The position numbers were made by a program, and so were the translations under genes. Shown here piece after piece: positions 49,038-58,331 of a stretch of DNA of 64,000 nt; position 1 is the first letter of the stretch, and the number at the start of each line of letters is the position of its first letter. Source of the DNA: Streptomyces gobiensis (GTDB lineage: Bacteria > Actinomycetota > Actinomycetes > Streptomycetales > Streptomycetaceae); contig NZ_CP086120.1 of the NCBI RefSeq assembly GCF_021216675.1, positions 3,532,501-3,596,500 of the forward strand, read 5' to 3'. A model generated the notes under the pieces. It ran no database searches. It saw nothing but the letters and a program-made list of their open reading frames with translations, and was not told the DNA's origin.

Positions 49038-52001
49038 GTGTCGTCCGCTCACTACCCTGTCAACCCCGTCAGCACCGCCACCGGTGGGGATACCGGCGAT
49101 GTGGTGGTCCCCGCCCTCGGCGGCCTGGGCGTACCGGTCGACTGCACCGGCATGCGCAGCCTGTCGTTGGAGGGGCCGCATGTGCTGTGGCTGGTCGTGG
49201 CCGGAGCGATGGACCTGTTCGCCGTCGATGTCTCTCAGCAGGGGCACTGGCACTTCCTCGGCCGGCTCACCACGGGGACCCTGCTGCTCGGACCGGTCGA
49301 GGGCCCGCAGCACACGCTCGTCGGCAGGCCCCTGCAGGGGTGCGTACTGCGCCGGATCCAGCTCCGGGAGCTGTTCCGCCCCGAGTACGGGTACGACCAG
49401 GGCTACGGCCAGGGCTACGAGCAGGGCTACGCGCCGGGCTATGAACAGGGCTACGGGCAGGGGTACGAGCAGGGCTACGGCTACGCCCTCAGCCCGCTGG
49501 AGGACGCGTTCGCCCGTGGGGTGGGACGCAGCCTGCGCATCCTGTTCGAAGCCCCCATGAGCGGTGAGCCCGTGCAGGGCTCATCACAGGAGACCGCACC
49601 GGAAGCGGGGGACTGGGCCGCCGCAGGCTACGACACGACCGACGACAACATCCTGTGGATGCCGGTGGAGCCCGGCAGCGTGCAGTACGGCGCCGCGTAC
49701 GGTCCCGAGATGCCCGTCGACCTGTTCATCGACGGCGCCCTGTGGCAGAACATGGTCAACCAGCAGTCCCGGCTCCTGTTCGCGCTGGATCGCTGGATCG
49801 AACAGCTGGAGCGTGCTCACGAGGACCGGACGGCGGCCGGTATCAAGGCCGGTGAAGCCGTTCGCGCGCAGGCGGATCAGGCGTTGCTGGCCTCCATCGG
49901 CAAGCCGGGGAAGTCCGCGGCCGGTACGGGCGGGGCCACCGACGACGCCACCCTCGCCGTCTGCCGCATGGTCGCCGACGCGGCCGGAATCCCGGTGACG
50001 GCGCCCGCGGAGGGCGGCTCGTGGAACGGCAGGCTGAATCCGGTCGAGCGCACCGCGCTGAGCTCGGGATTCCGTACCCGCGTGGTCAAGCTCGGCGGTC
50101 GCTGGTGGCGGGAGAACAGCGGTCCCCTGGTGGGCTACCGGGCCGGGACGGGAGCCCCGGTCGCGCTGCTGTGGCGGCGCGGCGGATACGAGGCGGTGGA
50201 GCCCGGCACGGGCAAGCGGACGCGGATCGGCACGGCCAACGCCGAGCGGTACGAGCCCCGCGCCGTCATGTTCTACCGGCCGCTGCCGGAGCAGCCGGTC
50301 AGCGTATGGGGGCTGCTGCGCTTCAGCATCGGCGGCACCCGGATGGACGTGCGCAACCTGGTCCTTGGCGGGCTGGTCGCGGCCGGTCTCGGTGCGCTCG
50401 TGCCGATCGCGACCGGACAGGTGCTCGGTGTCTACGTACCGCAGGCCGAGACCAGCCTCATTGTCCTGGCGTCCCTGGCGATCGTGGCCACCGCCCTCGT
50501 CTCCGCCGTCTTCATGCTGCTGCAGAACATCTCGATCCTGCGGATGGAAGGGCGCATCGAAGGGACGCTGCAGCCCGCCATCTGGGACCGGCTGCTGCGC
50601 CTGCCGACGAAGTTCTTCACCGAGCGCTCCACCGGAGAGCTGGCCAGCGCGGCCATGGGCATCAGCGCCATCCGGCGCGTGCTGTCCGGCATCAGCTCGG
50701 TTGCCGTACAGGCCGGCACGGTCAGCGTGGTGAACCTTCTTCTGCTGCTGTTCTACAGCGTCCCGCTGGCGCTGACGGCGATCGGCATGCTGACCGTCAT
50801 CGCCTCGGTCTTCCTCGGCATGGGCCTGTGGCAGCTGCGCTGGCAGCGCGAGTTGATCGAGCTCAGCCACAAGCTCAACAACCAGGCCTTCCAGACCCTG
50901 CGCGGGCTGCCCAAACTGCGCGTCGCGGCGGCGGAGAGCTTCGCCTACGCGGCCTGGGCGCGCGAGTTCGCCCGCAGCCGCGAGCTGCAACAGCGGGTGG
51001 GCCGGATCAAGAACCTGACCACGGTCTTCAACGCGGTCTATCTGCCGCTCTCCATGCTCATCATGTTTATGCTGCTCGCCGGTCCGGCCCGCGGCAGCCT
51101 GTCGGCGAGCGGCTTCCTCACCTTCAGCACTGCCTTGACGATCCTGCTGACCTCGATGACGCAGCTCACCGGTGCGCTCATCTCGGCCGCCGCTGTCCTG
51201 CCGATGTTCGAGCGGATCAAGCCGGTGCTCGACGAGCTGCCGGAGGTGCGCGGAGGGACCACACAGCCCGGCACCCTGTCCGGCGAGATCGAGGTCAGGC
51301 AGCTGTCCTTCCGATACGCCGAGGACGGGCCGCTGGTGCTCGACCATGTGTCGTTCCAGGTGCTGCCGGGCGAGTTTGTCGCGATCGTCGGGGCCAGCGG
51401 CAGCGGCAAGTCGACCCTGCTCCGGCTGCTCATCGGCTTCGACAAACCGGCGTCGGGCAGCGTGCTCTACGACGGCCAGGACCTGGCCGCCCTCGACCAG
51501 GCAGCGGTGCGCCGTCAGTGCGGAGTCGTCCTCCAGAACGCACAGCCGTTCAACGGCTCGATTCTGGACTCCATCTGCGGCGCCGAGATGTTCTCGCTGG
51601 AAGAGGCGTGGGAGGCCGCCGAGATGGCAGGCGTGGCCGAGGACATCAAGCGCATGCCGATGGGCATGCACACCGTGCTCTCCGATGGTGGTGGCACCGT
51701 CTCCGGCGGGCAGCGGCAACGCCTCATGATCGCCCAGGCCCTCATCCGCCGCCCGCGCATCCTGTTCTTCGACGAAGCCACCAGCGCGCTGGACAACGAG
51801 ACCCAGCGCGTCGTGATCGAGAGCACGCGCACCCTGCGCTCCACCCGCGTCGTGATCGCCCACCGGTTGTCCACCGTCATGGACGCCGACCGGGTGATTG
51901 TCATGGCGGACGGCCGTGTCGTTCAGCAGGGCCCGCCGGCCGAACTGCTGGCCGATACGGGTGGCCTCTTCCATGAGCTGGTCCACCGTCAGATCGGATG
52001 A
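49038..52001 (+). CDS. NHLM-type ABC transporter permease/ATP-binding protein with GYEQGY repeat
   Basis: The 987-residue protein begins with a cyclic-nucleotide-binding-like beta domain (VLWLVVAGAMDLFAVDV ... FLGRLTTGTLLLGP). This runs into a Tyr/Gly/Gln repeat of about nine GYxQGY-type hexads (~115-152) and then a helical region with a degenerate peptidase-like fold to ~400. A six-helix permease and an ATPase follow (Walker A GASGSGKST 785-793, VSGGQRQRLMIAQAL, ILFFDEATSALD). It is the second ABC half of the exporter, probably forming a heterodimer with the C39 protein. GTG 49038 begins one base after the previous stop codon. The hydrophilic repeat is atypical for the family and looks recently expanded. 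Confidence 0.9.
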   Translation: MSSAHYPVNPVSTATGGDTGDVVVPALGGLGVPVDCTGMRSLSLEGPHVLWLVVAGAMDLFAVDVSQQGHWHFLGRLTTGTLLLGPVEGPQHTLVGRPLQGCVLRRIQLRELFRPEYGYDQGYGQGYEQGYAPGYEQGYGQGYEQGYGYALSPLEDAFARGVGRSLRILFEAPMSGEPVQGSSQETAPEAGDWAAAGYDTTDDNILWMPVEPGSVQYGAAYGPEMPVDLFIDGALWQNMVNQQSRLLFALDRWIEQLERAHEDRTAAGIKAGEAVRAQADQALLASIGKPGKSAAGTGGATDDATLAVCRMVADAAGIPVTAPAEGGSWNGRLNPVERTALSSGFRTRVVKLGGRWWRENSGPLVGYRAGTGAPVALLWRRGGYEAVEPGTGKRTRIGTANAERYEPRAVMFYRPLPEQPVSVWGLLRFSIGGTRMDVRNLVLGGLVAAGLGALVPIATGQVLGVYVPQAETSLIVLASLAIVATALVSAVFMLLQNISILRMEGRIEGTLQPAIWDRLLRLPTKFFTERSTGELASAAMGISAIRRVLSGISSVAVQAGTVSVVNLLLLLFYSVPLALTAIGMLTVIASVFLGMGLWQLRWQRELIELSHKLNNQAFQTLRGLPKLRVAAAESFAYAAWAREFARSRELQQRVGRIKNLTTVFNAVYLPLSMLIMFMLLAGPARGSLSASGFLTFSTALTILLTSMTQLTGALISAAAVLPMFERIKPVLDELPEVRGGTTQPGTLSGEIEVRQLSFRYAEDGPLVLDHVSFQVLPGEFVAIVGASGSGKSTLLRLLIGFDKPASGSVLYDGQDLAALDQAAVRRQCGVVLQNAQPFNGSILDSICGAEMFSLEEAWEAAEMAGVAEDIKRMPMGMHTVLSDGGGTVSGGQRQRLMIAQALIRRPRILFFDEATSALDNETQRVVIESTRTLRSTRVVIAHRLSTVMDADRVIVMADGRVVQQGPPAELLADTGGLFHELVHRQIG

Positions 52002-52055
52002 ACCGACCGCACAACGCCGTGCTGCCGTGCTGCCGTACCGCCGTGCTGCCGGTGG

Positions 52056-53162
52056 TCAGCGGGACAGCTGCTGGATCGTCGTGGGCACCTCCGGCAGCAG
52101 CGTGCCGCGCTCAGTCGTGGCGATGGTGAACGACACCGCCACCACCATCCCCACCGTCAGCCCCACCGCCGCCCGCGTCCAGCTCCGCGACAGCCGCTCA
52201 CTTCCGGTCCGGACGACCCACGCCGGTGCGCTCCGTACGGGCTGGGCCGCCGCGACCCGGTTCAGCAGCGTGCCGATCACCTCGCCGCGCTCCTCCGGCG
52301 GTGTGTCCCGGACCTCGGACAGCAGCCCGGCCACCGCCTCACGGGCATGCATCAGCCGTCCGGCGGCTGCCGGGGTGCTTGCCTCCGTCTCCGCGGCGGT
52401 CTCCGCCAGACCGAGCCCTATACCGTCGTGCAGCACCAGGGTGCGGCGGTACGAGGGCGGCAGGCTCAGCACGGCGTCGAGGACCGCCTTGTCCTCGGGC
52501 GGCCCCGCGTGCGCCTCGGGCGTGTGACCGGGGCGCAGCCGGTTCCAGGGGGAGAGCGCGTACTCATACGCCACCGCCCGTACCCACCCGGCCGGATCCC
52601 GGTCTGTGGCGACCTCCGGCCAGCGCTCCCACGCGGTGTGGAAGGCCCGCTCCACCGCCGACTCGGCGGCCCCCCGGCTCCCGGTGAGCAGGAAGGTCTG
52701 CCGGGTCAGAAAGCGGACATGCTGGGTGTACAGCTGGTCGAAGGCGGCGGCGGCCGTATCAGCCACGGCGCCCTCGCTCTGACTGCCGTCCCGGCCGTCG
52801 TCCCGCCCGTCGTCCCGTCCGTCATCCCGAGCCTGGCTCTCGTTCCGGCTCTCGTCCCGGCTCTCGTCCCTGCCGTCGTCCGGGCCGTCGTCCCGAGCGT
52901 CGTCCCGAGCGTCGTCCCGAGCGTCGTTCGTGCCATCGGTCTGGGGCTCGCTCGCGGTTTCGCTTGTGGCCGCCGTGGCCACGCCGCTGGCGAACTCCTC
53001 GGCCGCCGGCTCACTGAGCGCCCACTTGGGACCCGTCGAGGTCGCCCGGTCGGTCGTGGCCTCCTGCGGCGGCCCGCCGCCAGCCTTGCGTTCCTTGGCT
53101 TTGCGCTTTCTGGCCTTGCGCTTCTTGGGCCGCTTCCGGGCGGGTTTGGTGAGCTCGGTCAT
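52056..53162 (-). CDS. Sigma-70-family (ECF/SigE-like) protein with Asp/Arg repeats and C-terminal membrane anchor
   Basis: The 368-residue protein has a Lys/Arg-rich N terminus (RKRPKKRKARKRKAKERK, ~8-26). A repeated DDARDD/DESRDES tract occupies ~79-126. Next come an ECF sigma-2-like helix set (FDQLYTQHVRFLTRQTFLLTGSRGAAESAVERAFHTAWERW) and a sigma-4-like region (VLDAVLSLPPSYRRTLVLHDGIGLGLAETAAETEAS). Last is a single transmembrane segment (AVGLTVGMVVAVSFTIATT). It looks like a regulator held at the membrane, perhaps needing proteolytic release, or a sigma-like protein with another role. ATG 53162 is conventional. Promoter recognition cannot be told from the sequence. Confidence 0.72.
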   Translation of the reverse strand: MTELTKPARKRPKKRKARKRKAKERKAGGGPPQEATTDRATSTGPKWALSEPAAEEFASGVATAATSETASEPQTDGTNDARDDARDDARDDGPDDGRDESRDESRNESQARDDGRDDGRDDGRDGSQSEGAVADTAAAAFDQLYTQHVRFLTRQTFLLTGSRGAAESAVERAFHTAWERWPEVATDRDPAGWVRAVAYEYALSPWNRLRPGHTPEAHAGPPEDKAVLDAVLSLPPSYRRTLVLHDGIGLGLAETAAETEASTPAAAGRLMHAREAVAGLLSEVRDTPPEERGEVIGTLLNRVAAAQPVRSAPAWVVRTGSERLSRSWTRAAVGLTVGMVVAVSFTIATTERGTLLPEVPTTIQQLSR

Positions 53163-53296
53163 GCCTGTCTCTCGGCACAGTTCGCCCAGTCCGTGCTGGT
53201 GCTCCGCGTGAAAAGGTACATAAGCATATGTTGGGCGACACAGCGAGCTTTCGCCTGCTACTAGGGCAAAACGGGTGTTGTTGGCAGCATGGCGCC

Positions 53297-54742
53297 GTGA
53301 GCCAATCGACGCATCGCAGCCACCGTCGCCGAATCCCCGTGGGGGACATCGCGAACTGGCTGGTGGAGGGCGCGCTCGCGGCGGTCCTTGGGCTGGCGGC
53401 GTTCGCCATGCTCGTCCTGCTGCTGTGGATCACTTCGCCCTACCCGGACAGTGGCCCCCGCGGCGCCCTGAGTATCGCCGCCGAGCTGTGGCTCCTCGCC
53501 CACGGCGCGGAGCTCGTACGCACCGACACGCTCAGCGGCGTACCCGCGCCGGTGGGAGTGACCCCGCTGCTGCTGACCGTCCTGCCGGTGTTCCTTCTCT
53601 ACCGGGTCGGGCGGGCCTCCGAAGGGGCCGGCTGGCGGTCCATTGGCTGGCTGAACACGGGCTACCTCCTTATCGGGGCCCTGGTCGCCTGGTACTCGCT
53701 GGGCGGACCGATCCAGGTCTCCCCGCTCAGCGCCGCGCTCCAGCTGCCGCCGCTCACCGTGGGCATCACCGTCATCGGGGCCTGGGTGGCCCGGGGCCGG
53801 CCCGCGCTGCGGCGGTCCGCCGTGCCGCTGCCCAAGTCATTGCCGGTCTGGGGGCGCTGGCCACGGGCTATGACGGCGCTTCATGGCGCGGGGGTGGCGA
53901 CCGGGGCGCTCCTCTGTGGTGGCGCACTGCTCGCGGCGGGTGCGCTCGTCTGGCATGTGAGCGTCGCCCAAGCGGCGTTTCCGCAGCTCACGACCGCCTG
54001 GTGGGGGCGGATCGCGGTGCTGCTGCTCTGCCTGGCGCTCATCCCCAACACCGCCGTCTGGGGCGCGGCATACGGGCTCGGTCCGGGCTTCAGTGTTGGT
54101 GGGGGCAGTTCGGTGGGGCCGCTCACGGCGGTCGGCGGCTATCCGCAGCTGCCGCACTTTCCCCTGCTCGCGGCGCTTCCCGCGGAGGGGGCCGGGGGTC
54201 CGCTGGTATGGGCCGTCGCCGGAGCGGTGCCGGTGGTGGCGGGGCTGGTCGGGGGGTGGCACATCGCCAAGGTGAGTGTGCCGGTGCGCGGCAGTACGCA
54301 TGGGGCGGCGAGCTGGCGCGGCACGGTGGCGACGGTGGGCCTGGCGGCGATCGGCTGTGGCGCTGCGATGGCGGTGCTGGCGACCTTCGCGGGTGGCCCG
54401 CTGGGCAGCGATGCCCTCTCCCACATGGGGCCCAGCTGGTGGCTGACGGGGGCGGCGGCGCTGGGCTGGACGGCGACTGTCGGTACCCCGACGGCCCTGC
54501 TGGTGCGGCTCTGGCGGCTGCGGGAGCCGGATCTGATGCTGGCCGCCGGTATTCGGTGGCGCCGCTGCACGGCCTGGTTCGGCAGGCTGCGGGTCCGGCG
54601 TAGGCGGCCGGAGGAGGAGTGGCACGCGGCCAGGCGAAGCCGCTGGGCCGCGCTCAAGGAGTCCTCGGGTGGGCTGATGCCGGACCTCGAGTCCGGCCAC
54701 CGCCGGGACCCAGAACCAGAACGCGAGCCCACACCCCGCTAG
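53297..54742 (+). CDS. DUF6350-like polytopic membrane protein
   Basis: The ~481-residue protein has about ten hydrophobic segments and the family phrases SPYPDSGP, LWLLAHGAELVRTDTLSG and PAPVGVTPLLLTVLPVF in the first third, which are conserved in a Streptomyces membrane protein encoded near purN. The C terminus is basic and cytoplasmic (RRSRWAALKESS). The start is uncertain; GTG 53297 gives a family-like MSQS opening, while an ATG at 53228 in frame lacks a ribosome-binding site. No catalytic residues are evident. It is divergent from the sigma-like gene, and copy 5 of the repeat begins at its stop. Confidence 0.75.
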   Translation: MSQSTHRSHRRRIPVGDIANWLVEGALAAVLGLAAFAMLVLLLWITSPYPDSGPRGALSIAAELWLLAHGAELVRTDTLSGVPAPVGVTPLLLTVLPVFLLYRVGRASEGAGWRSIGWLNTGYLLIGALVAWYSLGGPIQVSPLSAALQLPPLTVGITVIGAWVARGRPALRRSAVPLPKSLPVWGRWPRAMTALHGAGVATGALLCGGALLAAGALVWHVSVAQAAFPQLTTAWWGRIAVLLLCLALIPNTAVWGAAYGLGPGFSVGGGSSVGPLTAVGGYPQLPHFPLLAALPAEGAGGPLVWAVAGAVPVVAGLVGGWHIAKVSVPVRGSTHGAASWRGTVATVGLAAIGCGAAMAVLATFAGGPLGSDALSHMGPSWWLTGAAALGWTATVGTPTALLVRLWRLREPDLMLAAGIRWRRCTAWFGRLRVRRRRPEEEWHAARRSRWAALKESSGGLMPDLESGHRRDPEPEREPTPR

Positions 54743-54967
54743 GGGGTGCTTCCCCTAACCCACCCCTCCCCGAAACTGGGGGCTGACGCCCCCAGACCCC
54801 CGAGGTGTTGTGGGCACCCGAGCGCCACCATGTTGTGGGCACTCGGGCTGCCCGAGGGGCGGCACGGGTAGGCACAACACCGGCCCACCGGCCTGCACCG
54901 GCCAACCCCGGGCCCGGGGCGCAGCCCCGGTTACGGGAAGGGGCGGGATACGGGGAACCCCACCCCA
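54743..54967. repeat. Dispersed intergenic palindromic repeat, copy 5 (two arms, full length)
   Basis: The layout matches copy 2: arm B (TTCCCCTAACCC ... GGGCTGACGCCCCCAGACCCC), a core with a duplicated TGTTGTGGGCAC block, then inverted arm A ending GGATACGGGGAACCCCACCCC. It begins directly after the DUF6350 stop and lies between convergent genes. Confidence 0.85.
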
Positions 54968-55008
54968 GCACCCCGGAGCCGCGCATCGGGGAAACCCCCG
55001 CTGGTCGT

Positions 55009-55794
55009 TCAGTCGCGGTCGCCCAGGATGGGCCGCAGACGCTCGGGGAGGTGCTGCTCGCAGGCCTGCCGGGAGGCCGTGGTCAGGGCGTCATCCACAC
55101 AGTCGTAGTACTCCTTGTAAATGAGCTGGAAGGAGAAGGTCGTCGCGACGACCAGCAGCGCGAGGAAGCCGGTGACCAGGCCGCTCACCGCCGCCGTGGT
55201 CTGCGGCTTCCCCTGCCGCCCCTGACCCGGCGCCGGGGCCGGCGCGGGTGCCTCGCCGTCGACATCCGCCGCCGTAGCGTGAGCGGACTTCTCCGCGGCG
55301 CCCCCGCCCGCGCCCGGCGCGCCCCGCAACGAGCTGATCGCCCAGTAGATGGCGAGCGCGCCCAGCAGCAGGGCGATCGGCGGAATGTTGAAGAGCGCGA
55401 AGAAGAAGCCCCACATACCGGCGAGCAGCGCGTACCGCGCCTGCCGCTGTGCGGGGTCCCGGGGATCCCAGCGCAGACGGCCGTTCGGCTCGCCGTTCGG
55501 CCCGCCGGGGCCGTCCGGCTTGCCGCCGTTGCCGAAGCCACCGCTCTGCCGTCCCGGCTGGCGCTTGCTCCACTGGCTGCCCCACTTCCGGCGGGCGGAC
55601 TGCTCGTTCTCGCCGTTGCCAGCGTCCCCCTTGCCGGAATCCCCGGAGCCGGAGTCCCCCGAGCCGGAATCGCCGGGGTCCGGGTCGGCGGGACGCCGGG
55701 GCTGCCACGGCTGGTCGGGGCGGTCCTCGGGCGGGGCTGCGAAGGGGTTGTCCTGCTGGCCGGACTGTCCAGAGGCGCGGCGTCGGTCCGTCAT
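55009..55794 (-). CDS. Membrane protein with long disordered N terminus
   Basis: The 261-residue protein has a ~115-residue hydrophilic, Gly/Asp/Ser/Pro-rich N terminus including tandem DSGSGDSG repeats (~42-55). A short RDPAQRQARYALLAGMWGFFFALFNIP ... LLLGALAIYWAISS hydrophobic pair follows, then a linker of Pro/Ala and another transmembrane span (VSGLVTGFLALLVVATTF). The C-terminal segment has two Cys (YYDCVDDALTTASRQACEQHLP), probably external and disulfide-bonded. It lies upstream of and divergent from purN. The family is unknown but looks like a Streptomyces core membrane protein. Confidence 0.7.
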   Translation of the reverse strand: MTDRRRASGQSGQQDNPFAAPPEDRPDQPWQPRRPADPDPGDSGSGDSGSGDSGKGDAGNGENEQSARRKWGSQWSKRQPGRQSGGFGNGGKPDGPGGPNGEPNGRLRWDPRDPAQRQARYALLAGMWGFFFALFNIPPIALLLGALAIYWAISSLRGAPGAGGGAAEKSAHATAADVDGEAPAPAPAPGQGRQGKPQTTAAVSGLVTGFLALLVVATTFSFQLIYKEYYDCVDDALTTASRQACEQHLPERLRPILGDRD

Positions 55795-56025
55795 GTGGTC
55801 TGTGTCTTCCCCTTCTCATGCCCGTGATGCCGTACAGCGTACGGACGCTACGGATCCGTATCCCTGACGCTACCTTCCGGGCCTCCCCCCGTCCCGTGGG
55901 GGCCGTCTGGAGTGCCGGTATCGTTGCTGACGGTCGGCCGCTTCGTAGGGTCCCCCGGATTCACCCGCCTCCGTCGTTTGTCTGATCACACTAAGCCGTA
56001 CATCACCCCGAGAAAGAGCCTCGTC

Positions 56026-56661
56026 GTGGCTGCTACCGCGTCTTCGCATCCCGCCCGGCTCGTCGTGCTCGTATCGGGCTCCGGTACGAATCTGCAGGCC
56101 CTCATCGATGCCATCGCCATGGCCGGTCCGGCCGCCTACGGTGCCCAGATCGTGGCCGTCGGCGCTGACCGGGACGGCATCACCGGGCTGGAGCGTGCTG
56201 CGCGCGCCGGGCTGCCGACCTTCGTATGCCGGGTGCGGGACCACCCCACCCGGGAGGCGTGGGACCGGGCGCTGGCCGAGGCCACGGCCGCGTATGAGCC
56301 GGACCTGGTGGTGTCGGCGGGCTTTATGAGGGTCGTGGGCAAGGAGTTCCTTGCCCGTTTCGGCGGCCGGTTCGTCAATACGCACCCGGCCCTGCTGCCC
56401 AGCTTTCCCGGCGCCCATGGAGTACGCGACGCGCTCGCGTACGGCGTGAAGGTGACCGGGTGCACCGTTCACTTCGTCGACGACGGCGTCGACACCGGTC
56501 CGATCATCGCCCAGGGCGTGGTCGAGGTCCGGGGTGAGGACGATGAATCCGCGCTGCATGAGCGGATCAAGGAAGTCGAGCGACGGCTGCTCGTCGATGT
56601 CGTGGGTCGCCTCGCCCGCGACGGCTACCGCATTGAGGGACGAAAGGTTCAGATCCTGTGA
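56026..56661 (+). CDS. purN: Phosphoribosylglycinamide formyltransferase
   Basis: The 211-residue enzyme transfers formyl from 10-formyl-THF to GAR, the third step of purine synthesis. [10 protein letters not shown] (substrate loop), the catalytic Asn/His motif [17 protein letters not shown] and the Asp in [13 protein letters not shown] are all present. GTG 56026 restores the usual short N terminus. Its stop overlaps the purH start (GTGA), so the two are coupled. The folD product nearby supplies the cofactor. Confidence 0.96.
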   Translation: MAATASSHPARLVVLVSGSGTNLQALIDAIAMAGPAAYGAQIVAVGADRDGITGLERAARAGLPTFVCRVRDHPTREAWDRALAEATAAYEPDLVVSAGFMRVVGKEFLARFGGRFVNTHPALLPSFPGAHGVRDALAYGVKVTGCTVHFVDDGVDTGPIIAQGVVEVRGEDDESALHERIKEVERRLLVDVVGRLARDGYRIEGRKVQIL

Positions 56662-58220
56662 CCGCCGAAGGTACGAAGCGGCCGATCCGCCGCGCGCTGG
56701 TCAGCGTCTACGACAAGACCGGCCTGGAGGAGCTGGCGCGGGGGCTGCACACGGCCGGTGTGCAGCTCGTCTCGACCGGCTCGACAGCGGCGAAGATCGC
56801 CGAGGCCGGTGTCCCGGTCACCAAGGTCGAGGAGCTGACCGGCTTCCCGGAGTGCCTGGACGGCCGGGTGAAGACCCTGCACCCGCGGGTGCACGCGGGC
56901 ATCCTCGCTGATCAGCGGCTGGCGGACCACCGCTCGCAGCTGGCCGGGCTCGGGGTCGAGCCCTTCGAGCTCGTCATCGTGAACCTCTACCCGTTCCAGG
57001 AGACCGTCGCCTCCGGCGCGGGCCCTGACGACTGCGTTGAGAAGATCGACATCGGCGGTCCGTCGATGGTCCGTGCCGCCGCCAAGAATCACCCGTCCGT
57101 GGCGGTCGTCGTCAACCCGTCGCGTTACACGGACGTTCTGAAGGCCGTCGCTGACGGCGGCTTCGACCTCGACGCCCGTAAGCGGCTCGCCGCCGAGGCG
57201 TTCCAGCACACGGCCACTTACGACGTGGCGGTGGCGAGCTGGTTCGCCGCCGACTACGCCGCCGTGGACACCAGTGCCTTCCCGGACTTCCTGGGCGTCA
57301 CATACCAGCGCAAGAACGTGCTGCGCTATGGCGAGAACCCACACCAGCCCGCCGCCCTCTACAGCGGCGGCTGCGGTGGTCTCGCCGAGGCCGAGCAGCT
57401 GCACGGCAAGGAGATGTCCTACAACAACTATGTGGACACCGAGGCCGCACGCCGGGCCGCGTACGACCACTCCGACCCCTGTGTCGCGATCATCAAGCAC
57501 GCCAACCCGTGCGGCATCGCGATCGGCACGGATGTGGCCGAGGCGCACCGCAAGGCGCACGCCTGCGACTCGCTCTCCGCCTTCGGCGGCGTGATCGCCG
57601 TCAATCGCCCGGTGTCCAAGGAGATGGCCGAGCAGGTGGCCGAGATCTTCACCGAGGTCATCATCGCCCCGGAGTACGAGGACGGCGCGGTCGATGCCCT
57701 GGCCCGTAAGAAGAACATCCGCGTGCTGCGCTGTCCCGAAGCCCCCCAGCCCCCGGCGGAGTTCAAGCCGATCGACGGCGGTGGCCTGGCCCAGGTGAAG
57801 GATGTCTTCCAGGCCGAGGGTGACGACCCGGCCAACTGGACGCTGGCCACCGGGAAGGCGCTGACCGAGGGCGAACTCGCCGAGCTGGCCGTCGCCTGGC
57901 GCGCCTGCCGCGCGGTGAAGTCCAATGCGATCCTGCTCGCCAAGGAGGGCGCCACGGTCGGCGTCGGCATGGGCCAGGTCAACCGGGTCGACTCGGCCAA
58001 GCTCGCCGTCCAGCGCGCGGGCGAGGAGCGGGCGAAGGGCTCCTACGCCGCCTCTGACGCCTTCTTCCCCTTCCCCGATGGGCTGGAGGTGCTGACCGCG
58101 GCGGGCGTCAAGGCCGTGGTCCAGCCGGGCGGTTCGGTCCGCGACGAGCAGGTCATCGAGGCGGCGAAGGCCGCAGGCGTGACCATGTATCTCACGGGCA
58201 CCCGGCACTTCTTCCACTGA
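56658..58220 (+). CDS. purH: Bifunctional AICAR formyltransferase / IMP cyclohydrolase
   Basis: The 520-residue enzyme catalyses the last two purine steps. The N-terminal MGS-like cyclohydrolase domain ([27 protein letters not shown] ... [21 protein letters not shown]) is followed by the transformylase domain with the KHANPCG catalytic Lys-His motif. The standard C terminus is TGTRHFFH. It starts within the purN stop codon. A 12-bp stem terminator lies ~15 bases after the stop. The length is normal and no defects are seen. Confidence 0.97.
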   Translation: MTAEGTKRPIRRALVSVYDKTGLEELARGLHTAGVQLVSTGSTAAKIAEAGVPVTKVEELTGFPECLDGRVKTLHPRVHAGILADQRLADHRSQLAGLGVEPFELVIVNLYPFQETVASGAGPDDCVEKIDIGGPSMVRAAAKNHPSVAVVVNPSRYTDVLKAVADGGFDLDARKRLAAEAFQHTATYDVAVASWFAADYAAVDTSAFPDFLGVTYQRKNVLRYGENPHQPAALYSGGCGGLAEAEQLHGKEMSYNNYVDTEAARRAAYDHSDPCVAIIKHANPCGIAIGTDVAEAHRKAHACDSLSAFGGVIAVNRPVSKEMAEQVAEIFTEVIIAPEYEDGAVDALARKKNIRVLRCPEAPQPPAEFKPIDGGGLAQVKDVFQAEGDDPANWTLATGKALTEGELAELAVAWRACRAVKSNAILLAKEGATVGVGMGQVNRVDSAKLAVQRAGEERAKGSYAASDAFFPFPDGLEVLTAAGVKAVVQPGGSVRDEQVIEAAKAAGVTMYLTGTRHFFH

Positions 58221-58234
58221 GCAGAATGTACGAG

Positions 58235-58266
58235 GTCCGCGCCTCCCCTCATACGGAGGCGCGGAC
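58235..58266 (+). terminator. Terminator of the purNH operon
   Basis: A perfect 12-bp stem (58235-58246/58255-58266) with an 8-nt loop follows the purH stop by 14 bases. Confidence 0.85.
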
Positions 58267-58331
58267 TTCGGCCGAAGGCGCCAACCCCCGGTTTCTGCGG
58301 GCCCGGCCTTCGCCGTGGTGGTGGATCATGC

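Noticed and set aside
49584..51986. 800-codon minus-strand frame opposite the second ABC gene
   Set aside because: It is an antisense shadow; the plus strand has Walker A, signature and Walker B motifs.
52018..52050. CCGTGCTGCCGTA-type repeats between convergent genes at 52.0 kb
   Set aside because: It is a short, imperfect GC repeat with no stem or gene and looks like simple sequence drift.
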